A stretch of 64,000 nucleotides of DNA. Origin: Streptomyces sp. NBC_00353 (GTDB lineage Bacteria > Actinomycetota > Actinomycetes > Streptomycetales > Streptomycetaceae). Under the pieces are notes generated by a model, which worked only from the letters and a program-made list of their open reading frames with translations, ran no database searches and had not been told where the DNA came from. Position 1 is the stretch's first letter, and each line of letters begins with the position of its first letter. The stretch covers positions 6,197,501 through 6,261,500 of the forward strand of contig NZ_CP107985.1 in NCBI RefSeq assembly GCF_036108815.1, in the 5' to 3' direction. Both the position numbers and the translations under genes were made by a program. Positions 46,394 through 54,057 of the stretch are shown here, in pieces.

Positions 46394-46527
46394 CGGCGCC
46401 CCTCCTTCCGTATCCGGCGGATATTGCCGTGCTCCTCCGGGGGACAACCCCCGGACCTCCGGCCGGAGGTGGCCGTGATCGACGGAGTGGTCATCGGCGC
46501 CTCTCCCTCCGCATCCGGCGGATATTG
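46371..46527 (-). repeat. Tandem direct repeat (101-base period) spanning the two-permease gene junction
   Basis: Positions 46371-46426 and 46472-46527 match at about 48 of 56 bases, offset by 101. Each copy holds the end of the first permease coding sequence, an overlapping stop/start ATGA and the first codons of the second permease. Copy 46472-46527 carries the real end of the first permease; copy 46371-46426 carries the real start of the second. Confidence 0.85.
46390..46494 (-). pseudogene. Chimeric 34-codon mini-ORF created by junction duplication
   Basis: Reads MTTPSITATSGRRSGG... and ends GNIRRIRKEGRR. Its start resembles the second permease (MTTPSTTAAAT) and its end resembles the last residues of the first permease (NIRRMRRERRR). 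Both of its ends overlap neighbours by ATGA, so ribosomes could pass through it. It looks like a by-product of the tandem duplication rather than a functional peptide, but it preserves translational coupling between the permease genes. Confidence 0.7.
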
Positions 46528-47876
46528 AAGATCATCACCGGGATCACCAGCAACAGCAGGAGTACGGCGATGGCGCTGCCGATCCCGAGGTCCGCATCCG
46601 TTCCGAACGAGGACCGGTACAGCTGGAGGGCCAGGACGTTCGCGTCGTCCTGGGAGGAGCCGGGGGCGATGATGAAGACCAGGTCGAAGATCTTCAGGAC
46701 GTTGATCATCAGCGTGACCAGTACGACCGCGAGCACGGGCGCGAGCATCGGCACGGTGATCCGGCGGAACACCTGCCACTCGTTGGCGCCGTCCACCCGG
46801 GCCGCTTCGAGGAGTTCACGCGGCAGGCCCGCGAGTCCGGCCGCGATCAGCACCATCGCGAAGCCGGCCCACATCCAGACGTAACTGCCGATGATCCCGG
46901 GCGTCACCAGGGTGGGGCCGAGCCAGTCGACCCCGTTGTACGGCTCCTTGAAGTTCGATGCGGGGAGCCGGAGCAGGGCTCCGTCGGCCGCGGCGGGCAG
47001 GGTGAACGTACCGTCCGCGGCGGCCTTCGCCGAGGCGACCACCTTGCCGTTCTTGACCGCCTCGACCTCGAGCCCCTTGAGACCGAGCTCCTTGGTGTCG
47101 ATGACATTGGGTTTGCCGCCACCGCCCTTGGTGAAGTCCAGCCATGCGGTACCGGCGACCTTCCCGGACGGCGCGGTGGCCGCCTTCGCCGGCTTCGCAT
47201 CGGTCGGCATCTTCGCGGGCGCCACACCGACCAGTGGCAACTGGACCGGTTCGCCGGCCCGTACCGGCACCTTCGTGACGAACGATCCGCCGCCGCCCGC
47301 CTTGAGCGGATGGACGGGCAGCGGGTGCGCCTTCGGATAGCCGGCCGACTCGGCGAACGTGTCGTGCACACCCACCCATACGGCGTTGGCGACCCCACGC
47401 TCCGGGGCCTGGTCGTACACCAGCCGGAAGATGATGCCCGCGGCCAGCATCGAGATCGCCATCGGCATGAAGACGATCAGCTTGAACGCCGTACCCCAGC
47501 GGATCCGCTCGGTCAGCACCGCGAAGATCAGCCCGAGCGCGGTGGAGATCGTCGGCGCGAAGACGACCCAGATCGCGTTGTTCTTGACCGCTGTACGGAT
47601 GGTGTCGTCCGTGAACAGCGCCTTGTAGTTGTCGACACCGGCGAAGCCCGTACCCGACTGGTCGAAGAACGACCGGTAGACGGAGTAGCCGATCGGATAG
47701 AGCACGAGCGCGCCGAGCAGCACCAGCGCGGGCAGCAGGAACGCCGTCGCGACGATCCTGCGGGTGCCGGTCACGCTCCTGCGGGGGCGCGGCTGTCCAG
47801 GGCGCCCGGAGCGCTCAGGGGGACGCTTGTCGGCGGGGGGCACCGCGTCGGCGCCCCCCGCTGTCGCTGTCGTCAT
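46491..47876 (-). CDS. Carbohydrate ABC transporter permease (MalF-like) with a large extracytoplasmic insertion
   Basis: The 461-residue protein is longer than the usual 290-320 of this family. It has helices at about 40-65, 105-130 and 140-165. An insertion of about 130 residues follows (about 175-305) that is rich in Gly/Ala/Lys and ends in a beta-sandwich-like stretch GLKGLEVEAVKNGKVVASAKAAADGTFTLPA. Three or more helices then follow with the EAA loop LPRELLEAARVDGANEWQVFRRITVPML. The insertion lies where E. coli MalF has its P2 periplasmic loop, which contacts the binding protein. The ATG is 4 bases after the binding-protein stop. Confidence 0.9.
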   Translation of the reverse strand: MTTATAGGADAVPPADKRPPERSGRPGQPRPRRSVTGTRRIVATAFLLPALVLLGALVLYPIGYSVYRSFFDQSGTGFAGVDNYKALFTDDTIRTAVKNNAIWVVFAPTISTALGLIFAVLTERIRWGTAFKLIVFMPMAISMLAAGIIFRLVYDQAPERGVANAVWVGVHDTFAESAGYPKAHPLPVHPLKAGGGGSFVTKVPVRAGEPVQLPLVGVAPAKMPTDAKPAKAATAPSGKVAGTAWLDFTKGGGGKPNVIDTKELGLKGLEVEAVKNGKVVASAKAAADGTFTLPAAADGALLRLPASNFKEPYNGVDWLGPTLVTPGIIGSYVWMWAGFAMVLIAAGLAGLPRELLEAARVDGANEWQVFRRITVPMLAPVLAVVLVTLMINVLKIFDLVFIIAPGSSQDDANVLALQLYRSSFGTDADLGIGSAIAVLLLLLVIPVMIFNIRRMRRERRR

Positions 47877-47880
47877 CCCG

Positions 47881-49239
47881 TCAGCTCTTGTACGCCTTGG
47901 CCGCGTCGGACTCCAGTTTCGCCTGGGTCCCCGCGATGTCCTTCGGGTTCTTCAGGAAGTCCTGGAGGGTCTTCCACTCACCCTTCCCGGGCGTCCCGCC
48001 GAACGACTGCGGGGCCTGGTCGGACATGTCGAACCGGACGGCGTCACCGGCGGCGATCAGCGCCTTCGCCATGGTGCGCTGCACCTCGTTCGGATACGCG
48101 GCGGTGTCCAGGGCCTTGTTCGGCGAGATGAACCCGCCCTGCTCGGCCCAGATCTTCGCCGCGTCCGTCGAGGCCAGCCAGGTCAGCAGGGCCTGGGCGC
48201 CCTTGCTGTCCTTCAGGGCAACCGCCGCGTCGCCGCCCGTCACCACGGGGGACTCGGCGCCGACCGCCGGGAACGGGAACACCTTGGCGTCCGTACCGAT
48301 CTTCGCCTTGGTCTGCGCGATGTTGATACCCACGAAGTCGCCCTCGAAGACCATGGCGGCCTTGGGCTGGTCACCGCCGGTGAACGTCTGGGTGACCGAG
48401 GCCGGGAACTCCGTCTGCAGCGCACCGTCCGCGCCGCCCGCGATCAGGGACGGCTTGCCGAAGAGCTCGGCGAGCGTGGTCAGTGCGTCCTTGACGGACG
48501 GGTCGGTCCACTTGATCTTGTGCTGGGCCAGCTGGTCGTACTTCTCCGGGCCCGCCTGGGAGAGGTAGATGTTCTCGAACCAGTCGGTGAGGGTCCAGCC
48601 GTCCGCCCCGCCGACCGAGACCGGGGTGACACCCGAGGCGGAGACCGTCTCGGCCGTCGCCATGAAGTCCTTCCAGGTCTTCGGCTCGCTCGCCCCCGCG
48701 TTCTCGAACGCCTTGCTGTTGTACCAGATCAGGGACTTGTTGGCGGCCTTGAAGTAGACGCCGTACTGGGTGCCGTCCACCGCGCCGAGGTCCTGCCAGA
48801 CCTTCGAGTAGTTCTTGTCCAGCTGGGCCTTGGCGTCGGCGCCCACCGGCTTGGCCCACTTCTTCTCCGCGGCCTGCTTGATCGCGCCGACCTGCGGGAT
48901 CATCGCGACGTCCGGCGGCTGACCGCCCGCGATCTTCGTACCGAGGAAGTTGACGATCGGGTCCTGCGCAGGGACGAAGGTGACCGTGGCGCCCGTGCGC
49001 TTCTCGAACTCCTTGAGAACCTTGACGAAGTTGGCCTGCTCGGGGCCGGTCCAGACCGCCGCGACCGAGATCTTCTCGCCGTCCAGCTTGGGCAGTGAGA
49101 CACCCGAAGGCGTCTTCTCGGAGCTGCTGGAACCTCCGCCCGCCTTTCCCTTTCCGTCGTCACCGCAGCCGGTGAGGGCCAGTGCGCCGATGGCTGTGAA
49201 CACCATGGCGGCCCTGCGAATCCGAAGCGTTGTGCGCAT
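47881..49239 (-). CDS. Sugar ABC transporter substrate-binding lipoprotein
   Basis: The 452-residue precursor has a signal peptide (MRTTLRIRRAAMVFTAIGALALTGC) with lipobox L-T-G-C and Cys25. It then has a Gly/Ser linker and a two-lobed extracellular solute-binding domain of the family 1 type (VPAQDPIVNFLGTKIAGGQPPDVAMIPQ, YGVYFKAANKSLIWYNSKAFENAG, MVFEGDFVG). The precise sugar cannot be told; the fold is shared by importers for maltose, cellobiose, alpha-glucosides and others. It is the first gene of the operon, so expression is set at the promoter just upstream. Confidence 0.93.
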   Translation of the reverse strand: MRTTLRIRRAAMVFTAIGALALTGCGDDGKGKAGGGSSSSEKTPSGVSLPKLDGEKISVAAVWTGPEQANFVKVLKEFEKRTGATVTFVPAQDPIVNFLGTKIAGGQPPDVAMIPQVGAIKQAAEKKWAKPVGADAKAQLDKNYSKVWQDLGAVDGTQYGVYFKAANKSLIWYNSKAFENAGASEPKTWKDFMATAETVSASGVTPVSVGGADGWTLTDWFENIYLSQAGPEKYDQLAQHKIKWTDPSVKDALTTLAELFGKPSLIAGGADGALQTEFPASVTQTFTGGDQPKAAMVFEGDFVGINIAQTKAKIGTDAKVFPFPAVGAESPVVTGGDAAVALKDSKGAQALLTWLASTDAAKIWAEQGGFISPNKALDTAAYPNEVQRTMAKALIAAGDAVRFDMSDQAPQSFGGTPGKGEWKTLQDFLKNPKDIAGTQAKLESDAAKAYKS

Positions 49240-49290
49240 CCGTGCCCCGTCTCTCCTGAGCGCCTGCCTGTACGTGTGAGTGTCTGCTCG

Positions 49291-49329
49291 TGTGCGCACA
49301 GTCCTACGCCGGGTGCACGGGCGCCGCAA
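49291..49329 (-). promoter_or_regulatory. Candidate promoter and operator of the sugar ABC operon
   Basis: On the minus strand TTGCGG (49329-49324), a 17-base spacer and TAGGAC (49306-49301) make a plausible vegetative promoter. The perfect palindrome TGTGCGCACA (49291-49300) sits directly downstream, over the expected transcription start, where a sugar-responsive repressor could bind. This is by inspection only. Confidence 0.45.
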
Positions 49330-49393
49330 TACCGCTCCCGGTGTCAACTTGTCGATCGTGATGGGCTCGTGACGTGAGGTCAGTCGTGTTCGC

Positions 49394-49430
49394 TCACCGG
49401 ACGGGCCCGATGTCCCAGCCCGTCCGGTGA
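49394..49430. terminator. Perfect 13-bp inverted repeat containing dispersed element copy 4
   Basis: TCACCGGACGGGC (49394-49406) pairs with GCCCGTCCGGTGA (49418-49430) around an 11-base loop. The right arm begins the fourth copy of the element (GCCCGTCCGGTGATCGAGGA, 49418-49437). Likely terminator for the FHA gene, which ends at 49508 on the minus strand. Confidence 0.7.
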
Positions 49431-49507
49431 TCGAGGACGAAATGACGAAATAGCGAAATACGCAAGGGCGGCCGGGGCGAGGATGCCCCGGCCGGGGTGA
49501 GGGGACC

Positions 49508-52500
49508 TCAGGGGTGGTGGGCCACGAGCGGAGCTATTCGCTCGGCGTTCACCGAACGGGCCGCCCGCTCCAGCGCACTGGCCAGCAGCGCCAGGTCCGT
49601 CGGCCCGTTGCCCAGCTCGCGGACCGGGCGCCGGGTGGGCGGATCGCCCATCCGCTCCCACTCCAGCGGGACGACGGTGGGCCGCAGGGTCGCGGTACGC
49701 GGAATGCGGCCCGTCACCCGGCCACCCTGGAACGGCGTCACCCGCCCGTCCGGATGCCCCAGCCTCCCCCGGCCGGGCAGCGGGTCCTCCGGCGAGGGCG
49801 GCACGACGGGCGCGTCGAGCACCACCCGCAGCCGCGCCCCGTGGGCCAGTTCCGTGTCCTCGGTACGGTCGGCGCGGGCGGACGTCGCGACCAGATGGAC
49901 GCCCAGTCGGCCGCCGTCCCTCGCGACGGCCTCCAGGGCCCGGACGACCGACCCGGCGGCGGGCCGGCCCGGGCTGCCGAGGGCGGGTGCGACCAGCGCG
50001 TCGAAGTCGTCGACCAGGACGACGAGCCGGGGCAGCGGGGACGGGCCGGGATCCACCGACCGCGCGGCGGCGGGCCGCAACCGGAGCGTGCCGCTCGTCG
50101 CCGGGTCCAGATCGCCGCGCTGCTCGGCGGTGCTCGGTGCTCGCTGGCCGACCATCCGCTGCGCCACCTCGTGCCGGACGTGCCACTCGTCGAAGTCGAG
50201 CCGCCCGAGCAGCTCGGCCCGCCGCTTCAGTTCGCCGCCCAGTGCCTGGGCGAACTCACGCATCCTCAGCGGATCGGAGGCCGTCAAGTTCATGAACGCA
50301 TGCGGGAGTTCGGTGCAGGGACGCAGACTCTCGCCGCGCTCGCCACCGGCGCCGTCGACGAGCAGGATGCCGAGCCGGTCGGGCCGCGCCGCGGCGGCGA
50401 GCGAGGCGGCGACGGCGCGCAGCAACTCGGTACGTCCACTGCCGGCTGGGCCCTCGATGAGGAGATGGGGCCCTTCGTCCGCAAGATCGATACTGACCGC
50501 ACCCCGGGGCCCGGCGCCGAGAACGACGATGGGCCGGGCGGCGACTGCGGTCGCGTCGGGGGCCGGGGCAGTGCAGGCTGCAGCAGCCCTGACCGGGCTC
50601 GCACCCTCGGCCACCCGAGCAGCAACCTGCGGAGCATCGCCGCCACGGGGCCCGCTCACCCGGCTTGCGGCACGCTCGGCGGGCTCGGTGCCAGGACCGG
50701 TCCGAGAACTGGAGGAGTCGCCAACCGCACGGTCGTGACGCTGCGCGCCGATCCGGGGGGTGGCGGGGTACGGGGTACGCCCGGAGTCCGATGCGTCGGC
50801 GCGGGGGTACGGGGTGCGGCCCGAGCCGGAGGTCTCGCCGGCCGGGTACGGGGTCCGCCCGGAGCTGGAGGCATCCGCCCTCGGGTACGGCGTGCGTCCT
50901 GAGCCCGAGGTGTCCGTGCCGGGGTACAAGGTGCGGCCTGAGCCGCGGTTGTCCGTGCCCGGGTACGGGGTGCGCCCGGAGTCCGACGTGTCGGCGCGGG
51001 GGTACGGGGTGCGGCCCGAACCTGAGGCATCCGCCCCCGGGTACGGCGTGCGCCCCGAGTCCGGGGTGCCCGCGCCCGAGTACAGGGTGCGTCCTGACCC
51101 GGTGCCCGACAGGCTGCCGTCGCCGCGAACCGACGCATGCCGTGGTGTGCCCGCATGGGTGTCGTTGCTCGTGCCGGGGTACGGGGTGCGGCCGGAGCCG
51201 GACGTGTCGGTGCCCGGGTACGGGGTGCGTCCCGACTCCGACGACTCGCCACCGGGGTACGGCGTACGCCCCGACCCGGATCCGTACACGTCATCCGCCG
51301 CCCGGGCACCGGTGGCACCCGCACCGGCCGGGCGCGAGGACTGCGACGGGACGCCCGGCCCGCCGTCGGCGGTGCGCTGCGCGCCCACACGTGGCCCCGC
51401 GCTGCCCGGGTACTCGGTGCGGTCCGAACCGTGGGTGCCGACGGGCGGCACCTCCATGCTGCCGAGCCCGTGCACCGTCGCCCCCGGCTGGTCGTCCGAC
51501 GTCGACGCCCAGCGGGCCATCAGCGAGGCCGGGGTGGCCCTGGCCAGGCCCAGCTCGTCCAGCAGGCGGGCGGACGGCGGGAGGGCCGCAGCCGTCCGGC
51601 GGCCCGGTGCCGTCGCCGAACCCTGCGCACGCAACGGGGCCAGCGCCCGCCCGAACCGCTCCGCCCAGGCCGCCGACACCGCGTCCACCGCGGCCACCGT
51701 GCCGTGGCCCGCGGCCTGCCCGCCCGCCGTACGCAGCAGCCGCAGTGCCGTCGCCACATCGCCGCTCAGTATCGCCACCGCCCCGCACTCGCGGAACGCG
51801 ATCGACGCATGGCAGGCCGCCTCGTACGTCGCCGCGACCGGCGAGGTGGGCGACGCGGCCGGCGTCTCGGCCAGGCAGATCAGATGGATCCCGGCGGCCG
51901 CACCCGCGGCGGCCAGCCGGGCCGTGGTCTCGCGCAGCACCGCGGAACCGGGGTCGCCGTCGACGATCACCACGGTGTGCGGCCCCACGTACCGCCGGGC
52001 GGCCTCGGCGACCGTGCCCCGGTCGACGCTGGCCCAGCCGGTGCCGAGCGGCCCGTCGTCCAGCCGGCGCACCAGCTCCGTCGTACGGGCGGTGGCCTGC
52101 TCCCGGTCGTACGCGAGCAGCAGCCGGCAGTCCTGGCCGTGCATCGGCCGCAGATGGGGGAGCCAGCCGAGCCACGCCCACTGACGCCTGCGCTCGTCCG
52201 CGTTGCGGGCGCGGTCGGTACTGATGAGCACGATCTCCAGGTCGGCCGGGGAGTGCAGCGCGGCGAGCTGCGCGACCGCAGAGCGGGCGAGCCCGGCCAG
52301 CCGCTCCCGCGGTCCGGCGAGCCCGAGCGAACCGGCCTCCCGCAGTCCCACGGTCACCGGTACTACGGGCAGCTCGGCCCGGTCGGTGGTGCCGAGCCGG
52401 ACCACCAGCGCCTCCGGGTGCTCGGCGTCGCGCTCCCACAAACGGGGGCCCGGTCCGAGGGCGGTCAGCAGCACGGTCGCCGGATCGGGCCATGTCTCCC

Positions 52501-53545
52501 CGACCGACGAGCCCGACGGGCGCGAAGCCGTGACGGAGGACGGGGCGGACGGGCCCGGTCGGCCCACCGGCCGCGACTCGTCGGGCGCGGCCTCGTGCAC
52601 CGGCTCGCCCTTGTTGCCCGCAAGCCTGCGGGCCCAGGCTCCTATCCCGCCGCGCCGGGGTGCCTCGTCGTCCGTGAACCGGCCGGCCGGCCCCCGCCCG
52701 CCCCGGTCACCGGCTTCGGCCGGTGCGCCGCTTCCGTACGCGAACGCGACGCCCCCGCCGGACCCGAGGCCGGGCGAGACACCCGCGCTGTACGCATGAC
52801 CGGAGCCGTACTCGCCCGACCCCGACCTCGACCCCGACCTCGACTTCTCCGACTCCGAACCCTCCGGGAAGTTCCCGTCCTCGCCGACGCCGCCCGCTGC
52901 CCGCGCCACGCGCAGATGACCCTCGCCGTCCGGCGTCGTGGCCAGCGTCGGCGTACGCGCCCCAGAGGCCAGCCGCAGCGTCGATTCGCCGAGCCGCAGC
53001 AGCGCACCCGGCTTCAGCCGGACCGGACGGTCGTGGACCTCCATACCGTCCAGCGAGGTGCCGTTCGTGGAGCCCAGGTCGGTGACCGAGACCTGGCCGT
53101 CCTCGGAGACCGCCACCGCGCAGTGCAGCCGGGACACATCGGGGTCGTCGAGCGGGACGTCCGCGTCGGCGGAGCGGCCGATCCGGATCTGCCCACCGTG
53201 CAGCAGATGGACGCCGCCGGCGTCGGGGCCCGCCACCACATGGAGCTGAGCCGGTACGGCGTCGTCCGCCGCCTCGTCCTCGCCCGGGACCTGGAGCGAC
53301 AGCACCGCCCCGTCGACCAGGGGCGGCTCACCCAGCGCGCACCGCTGCGCGTCGAGCCGCTCGCGCCCGGCGAACAGCACCACCGCACCGCTGCCGAGCG
53401 AGCCGTCCGGCCCGGTGACGGCCGCAGCGAGGTTGGAGGCCACAGTGGCGAGCGCCGTCCCCGCAGGGGCGGTGACGAGCACGTCACAGGCGCGAGCCGG
53501 GGTCTGGCCGCTGGGCGGCGCGAGGACGGTCAGCCGGATCTGCAT
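49508..53545 (-). CDS. FHA domain / FtsK-SpoIIIE-like ATPase protein with a 13-residue tandem repeat
   Basis: The 1345-residue protein starts MQIRLTVLAPP. An N-terminal ubiquitin-like segment (about 1-95) is followed by an FHA phosphothreonine-binding domain (about 100-195) with the key residues GRS, SRLH and STNGT. A Gly/Ser-rich linker leads to an FtsK/SpoIIIE-like region (about 345-650), a repeat block of SGRTPYPGADASG-like units (about 755-930) and a second ATPase-like domain with Walker A GPAGSGRT and Walker B LVVLVDDFDAL. The layout recalls EccC/EssC-type ATPases, but no ESX genes are nearby. It is divergent from two Ser/Thr kinase genes, and FHA proteins are classic kinase partners. 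Function is inferred. Confidence 0.85.
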   Translation of the reverse strand: MQIRLTVLAPPSGQTPARACDVLVTAPAGTALATVASNLAAAVTGPDGSLGSGAVVLFAGRERLDAQRCALGEPPLVDGAVLSLQVPGEDEAADDAVPAQLHVVAGPDAGGVHLLHGGQIRIGRSADADVPLDDPDVSRLHCAVAVSEDGQVSVTDLGSTNGTSLDGMEVHDRPVRLKPGALLRLGESTLRLASGARTPTLATTPDGEGHLRVARAAGGVGEDGNFPEGSESEKSRSGSRSGSGEYGSGHAYSAGVSPGLGSGGGVAFAYGSGAPAEAGDRGGRGPAGRFTDDEAPRRGGIGAWARRLAGNKGEPVHEAAPDESRPVGRPGPSAPSSVTASRPSGSSVGETWPDPATVLLTALGPGPRLWERDAEHPEALVVRLGTTDRAELPVVPVTVGLREAGSLGLAGPRERLAGLARSAVAQLAALHSPADLEIVLISTDRARNADERRRQWAWLGWLPHLRPMHGQDCRLLLAYDREQATARTTELVRRLDDGPLGTGWASVDRGTVAEAARRYVGPHTVVIVDGDPGSAVLRETTARLAAAGAAAGIHLICLAETPAASPTSPVAATYEAACHASIAFRECGAVAILSGDVATALRLLRTAGGQAAGHGTVAAVDAVSAAWAERFGRALAPLRAQGSATAPGRRTAAALPPSARLLDELGLARATPASLMARWASTSDDQPGATVHGLGSMEVPPVGTHGSDRTEYPGSAGPRVGAQRTADGGPGVPSQSSRPAGAGATGARAADDVYGSGSGRTPYPGGESSESGRTPYPGTDTSGSGRTPYPGTSNDTHAGTPRHASVRGDGSLSGTGSGRTLYSGAGTPDSGRTPYPGADASGSGRTPYPRADTSDSGRTPYPGTDNRGSGRTLYPGTDTSGSGRTPYPRADASSSGRTPYPAGETSGSGRTPYPRADASDSGRTPYPATPRIGAQRHDRAVGDSSSSRTGPGTEPAERAASRVSGPRGGDAPQVAARVAEGASPVRAAAACTAPAPDATAVAARPIVVLGAGPRGAVSIDLADEGPHLLIEGPAGSGRTELLRAVAASLAAAARPDRLGILLVDGAGGERGESLRPCTELPHAFMNLTASDPLRMREFAQALGGELKRRAELLGRLDFDEWHVRHEVAQRMVGQRAPSTAEQRGDLDPATSGTLRLRPAAARSVDPGPSPLPRLVVLVDDFDALVAPALGSPGRPAAGSVVRALEAVARDGGRLGVHLVATSARADRTEDTELAHGARLRVVLDAPVVPPSPEDPLPGRGRLGHPDGRVTPFQGGRVTGRIPRTATLRPTVVPLEWERMGDPPTRRPVRELGNGPTDLALLASALERAARSVNAERIAPLVAHHP
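50763..51285 (-). repeat. Degenerate 39-base tandem repeat encoding SGRTPYPxxxxxx
   Basis: Twelve copies of GRT(P/L)Y(P/S) occur in the FHA-FtsK protein, the best-ordered ones spaced 13 residues (39 bases) apart. Variation between units is mostly at the second half (GADASG, RADTSD, GTDNRG, GTDTSG). One stretch near 51060-51180 is interrupted by unrelated residues. Confidence 0.85.
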
Positions 53546-54057
53546 CGCCGTCAGCGGTCCCTTCTGCGCGGGGTGCCCGGCAGGGGAAAAGCCCTGTGAT
53601 TCCCCCCACCCGGCACGGACGCGTCGTCCGGTACAGGTCGTCACGTACCGCGAGGCTCCCGCCCCCACAGTTCCGTGCTGGAGGCATCCTCGCACCTGCC
53701 ACCGACAACACGCCCGGGGGCCACCTGGAATTGATCTTGGAGTGTCGGCTGTGGTCCCAAAAGTGCCTGCTTGGGGCGTTCCGGGGAGCTGCGCACGGGA
53801 ACCGGACAGCCGCCCGAGGCCGGCCATGGGCACGTTTGTGCGGCAACTCCGCGGCAACCATCCGTCCGGCGTGCGCGTCTTCCTGCGGACACGACGAATC
53901 GCACGTTCCGGACACGACGGCTCACTCGCCGTTCACGACCGGAGAACGACCGACCGGTGTCCCGTTCGAAGGCCACGAAGCGGCACTAGAGTGGGCCGGA
54001 ACTCCCGGGCGGCCCCCGGGGGACCGCAAGCACCACGATCAGCAGGGAGCGCATGAC
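53546..54057. other. 512-base divergent intergenic region between the FHA gene and pkaA
   Basis: No convincing gene; the open frames across it lack start signals and streptomycete codon bias. TAGAGT at 53987-53992, with TTCGAA at 53965-53970 (16-base spacer), is a possible pkaA promoter, giving a leader of about 60 bases. I found no clear promoter for the FHA gene, though it must lie here. Confidence 0.4.

Noticed and set aside
53415..54056. Plus-strand frame covering the FHA gene start and the divergent gap
   Set aside because: Overlaps the conserved FHA gene N-terminus and lacks codon bias in the gap.
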